Of a stretch of 64,000 bases of DNA, positions 63,086-64,000 are shown in pieces. The number at the start of each line of letters is the position of its first letter. Positions within the stretch are counted from its first letter, which is position 1. The DNA is from Phorcus lineatus (lineage: Eukaryota; Mollusca; Gastropoda; Trochida; Trochidae): NCBI GenBank assembly GCA_921293015.1, contig OV121082.1, forward strand, positions 23,413,997 through 23,477,996, given 5' to 3'. Both the position numbers and the translations under genes were made by a program. Below the pieces are notes generated by a model that was not told the origin of the DNA, ran no database searches, and saw only the letters and a list, made by a program, of their open reading frames with translations.

Positions 63086-64000
63086 AGAATGACCTTTATA
63101 TACCCCCATATATAATTATTATTTTCATCAATGCATGTAAATATATCGAACATCAGAAACCACTTAGTAGAGATTCTCCTTATCTCATGACATCTTCAGC
63201 TAAGGGCTAATATTAACAGAATTTGTATCTTGGCAATGCTACTTTCCAAGGCATGTAATTGACTTGACAGTAGATTTATTAATGATGATAATAACTGGAC
63301 GCATCTTTGCTGGAGGCAAGATGAGTCTCCTGAACAAGCGATCATCCAGATCCAGAATGACAGACAATAAGCATCTGTGCATAATTCACCTTTCATTCAC
63401 TGTCAGCAGTGCTTCTTGAATCAAGCATATAAGATTATTAGTGTGATTAGTACGACATGATTATGATTAGAATGGTATTTGTATTGTTGGAGAGCTAGAA
63501 TTTTGATTTCTGATGTGGTTTTGATTTGTATGGTTAAATTATGATTTGCATGGTGTAACAAGACAAGATTTTTATTACAATATGACAAAATAATATGATT
63601 TGGTTTACAATATTTGGACTTTTTCATACCATATGTTAAAAGTATGACGGCAAATTAAATTTTTAGCCAAATTTTTTTACTTTGATATGTGTATGGGCCT
63701 TCTAAAAATGAATAAAATCTGTCATTTTCTTGTATTTAACTCCCCTTTCTGATCAGCTTTATTATTAAAGTACAAGATTTTATTGATATCTGACTTCATT
63801 TTTCATTGAACTGCAACATTTTTTTTATAGATCCTTAGTATGTTTTTGAAAATAAATCACTAGAAAATAGTATAAATATCCATAACATAAAATCACAATC
63901 TCATGAATAAAGAACTATGATGTATACAGAAATTCTTATATTTTCTTACAATAGCAAGTTCTTGAATGTAACTAATTCATTAAATCGGTATCACACAGGG

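Larger units (their letters stand above)
47921..64000. other. Gene-free right part of the window
   Basis: I find no exon with recognisable protein similarity on either strand in about 16 kb. Apart from the elements listed separately it is AT-rich, with many homeodomain-type ATTA cores (for instance 57170-57310), which is expected from the base composition. Any conserved enhancer would need cross-species alignment to see. Confidence 0.45.

Overview
The window is nuclear DNA from an invertebrate animal. It is AT-rich, genes are split by GT-AG introns, and all four coding units are metazoan. A mollusc, probably a gastropod, is the best guess. The reasons are a tRNA-derived SINE ending in a (CTCA)n tail, Helentron/'pearl'-like elements with about 145-bp tandem cores, and (GTCC/CATCC)n microsatellites. 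This is inference from repeat style, not a database result.

Layout. (1) 1-5316, minus strand: a three-exon gene for a predicted 1150-aa protein. It has a long disordered Ala/Glu/Lys-rich N-terminal half, one protein-kinase domain, an acidic linker and a C-terminal membrane anchor. Four perfect TGACGTCA boxes lie just upstream of its ATG. A decayed copy of its tail-anchor coding sequence lies at 1-75. (2) 6867-14890, plus: a six-exon FUT10/FUT11-type fucosyltransferase of 471 aa, with introns full of mobile elements; one element end seems to supply a 3' splice site. (3) 14891-28290: gene-free DNA with MITEs, SINEs and hairpins. (4) 28291-31426, minus: ALKBH5, three exons, 361 aa. (5) 31427-36469: dispersed repeats and a non-LTR retrotransposon fragment. 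(6) 36470-47709, plus: a fascin gene with two alternative first exons (36470 and 40324). Each encodes beta-trefoils 1-2, has its own promoter, and ends in the same phase before three shared exons. (7) 47710-64000: no convincing gene; it holds MITEs, a hAT-like element with target duplication, a TFEB-type palindrome, and three consecutive satellite arrays.

The genes do not form a pathway: a membrane-anchored kinase, an ER/Golgi fucosyltransferase, an RNA m6A demethylase and an actin bundler. The observations most worth following are the duplicated fascin 5' exon with its duplicated promoter, the tail-anchored kinase with its CRE-box promoter, and the mobile-element splice acceptor in the fucosyltransferase gene. 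All exon joins were read by eye from splice consensus and phase; no transcript data were available.
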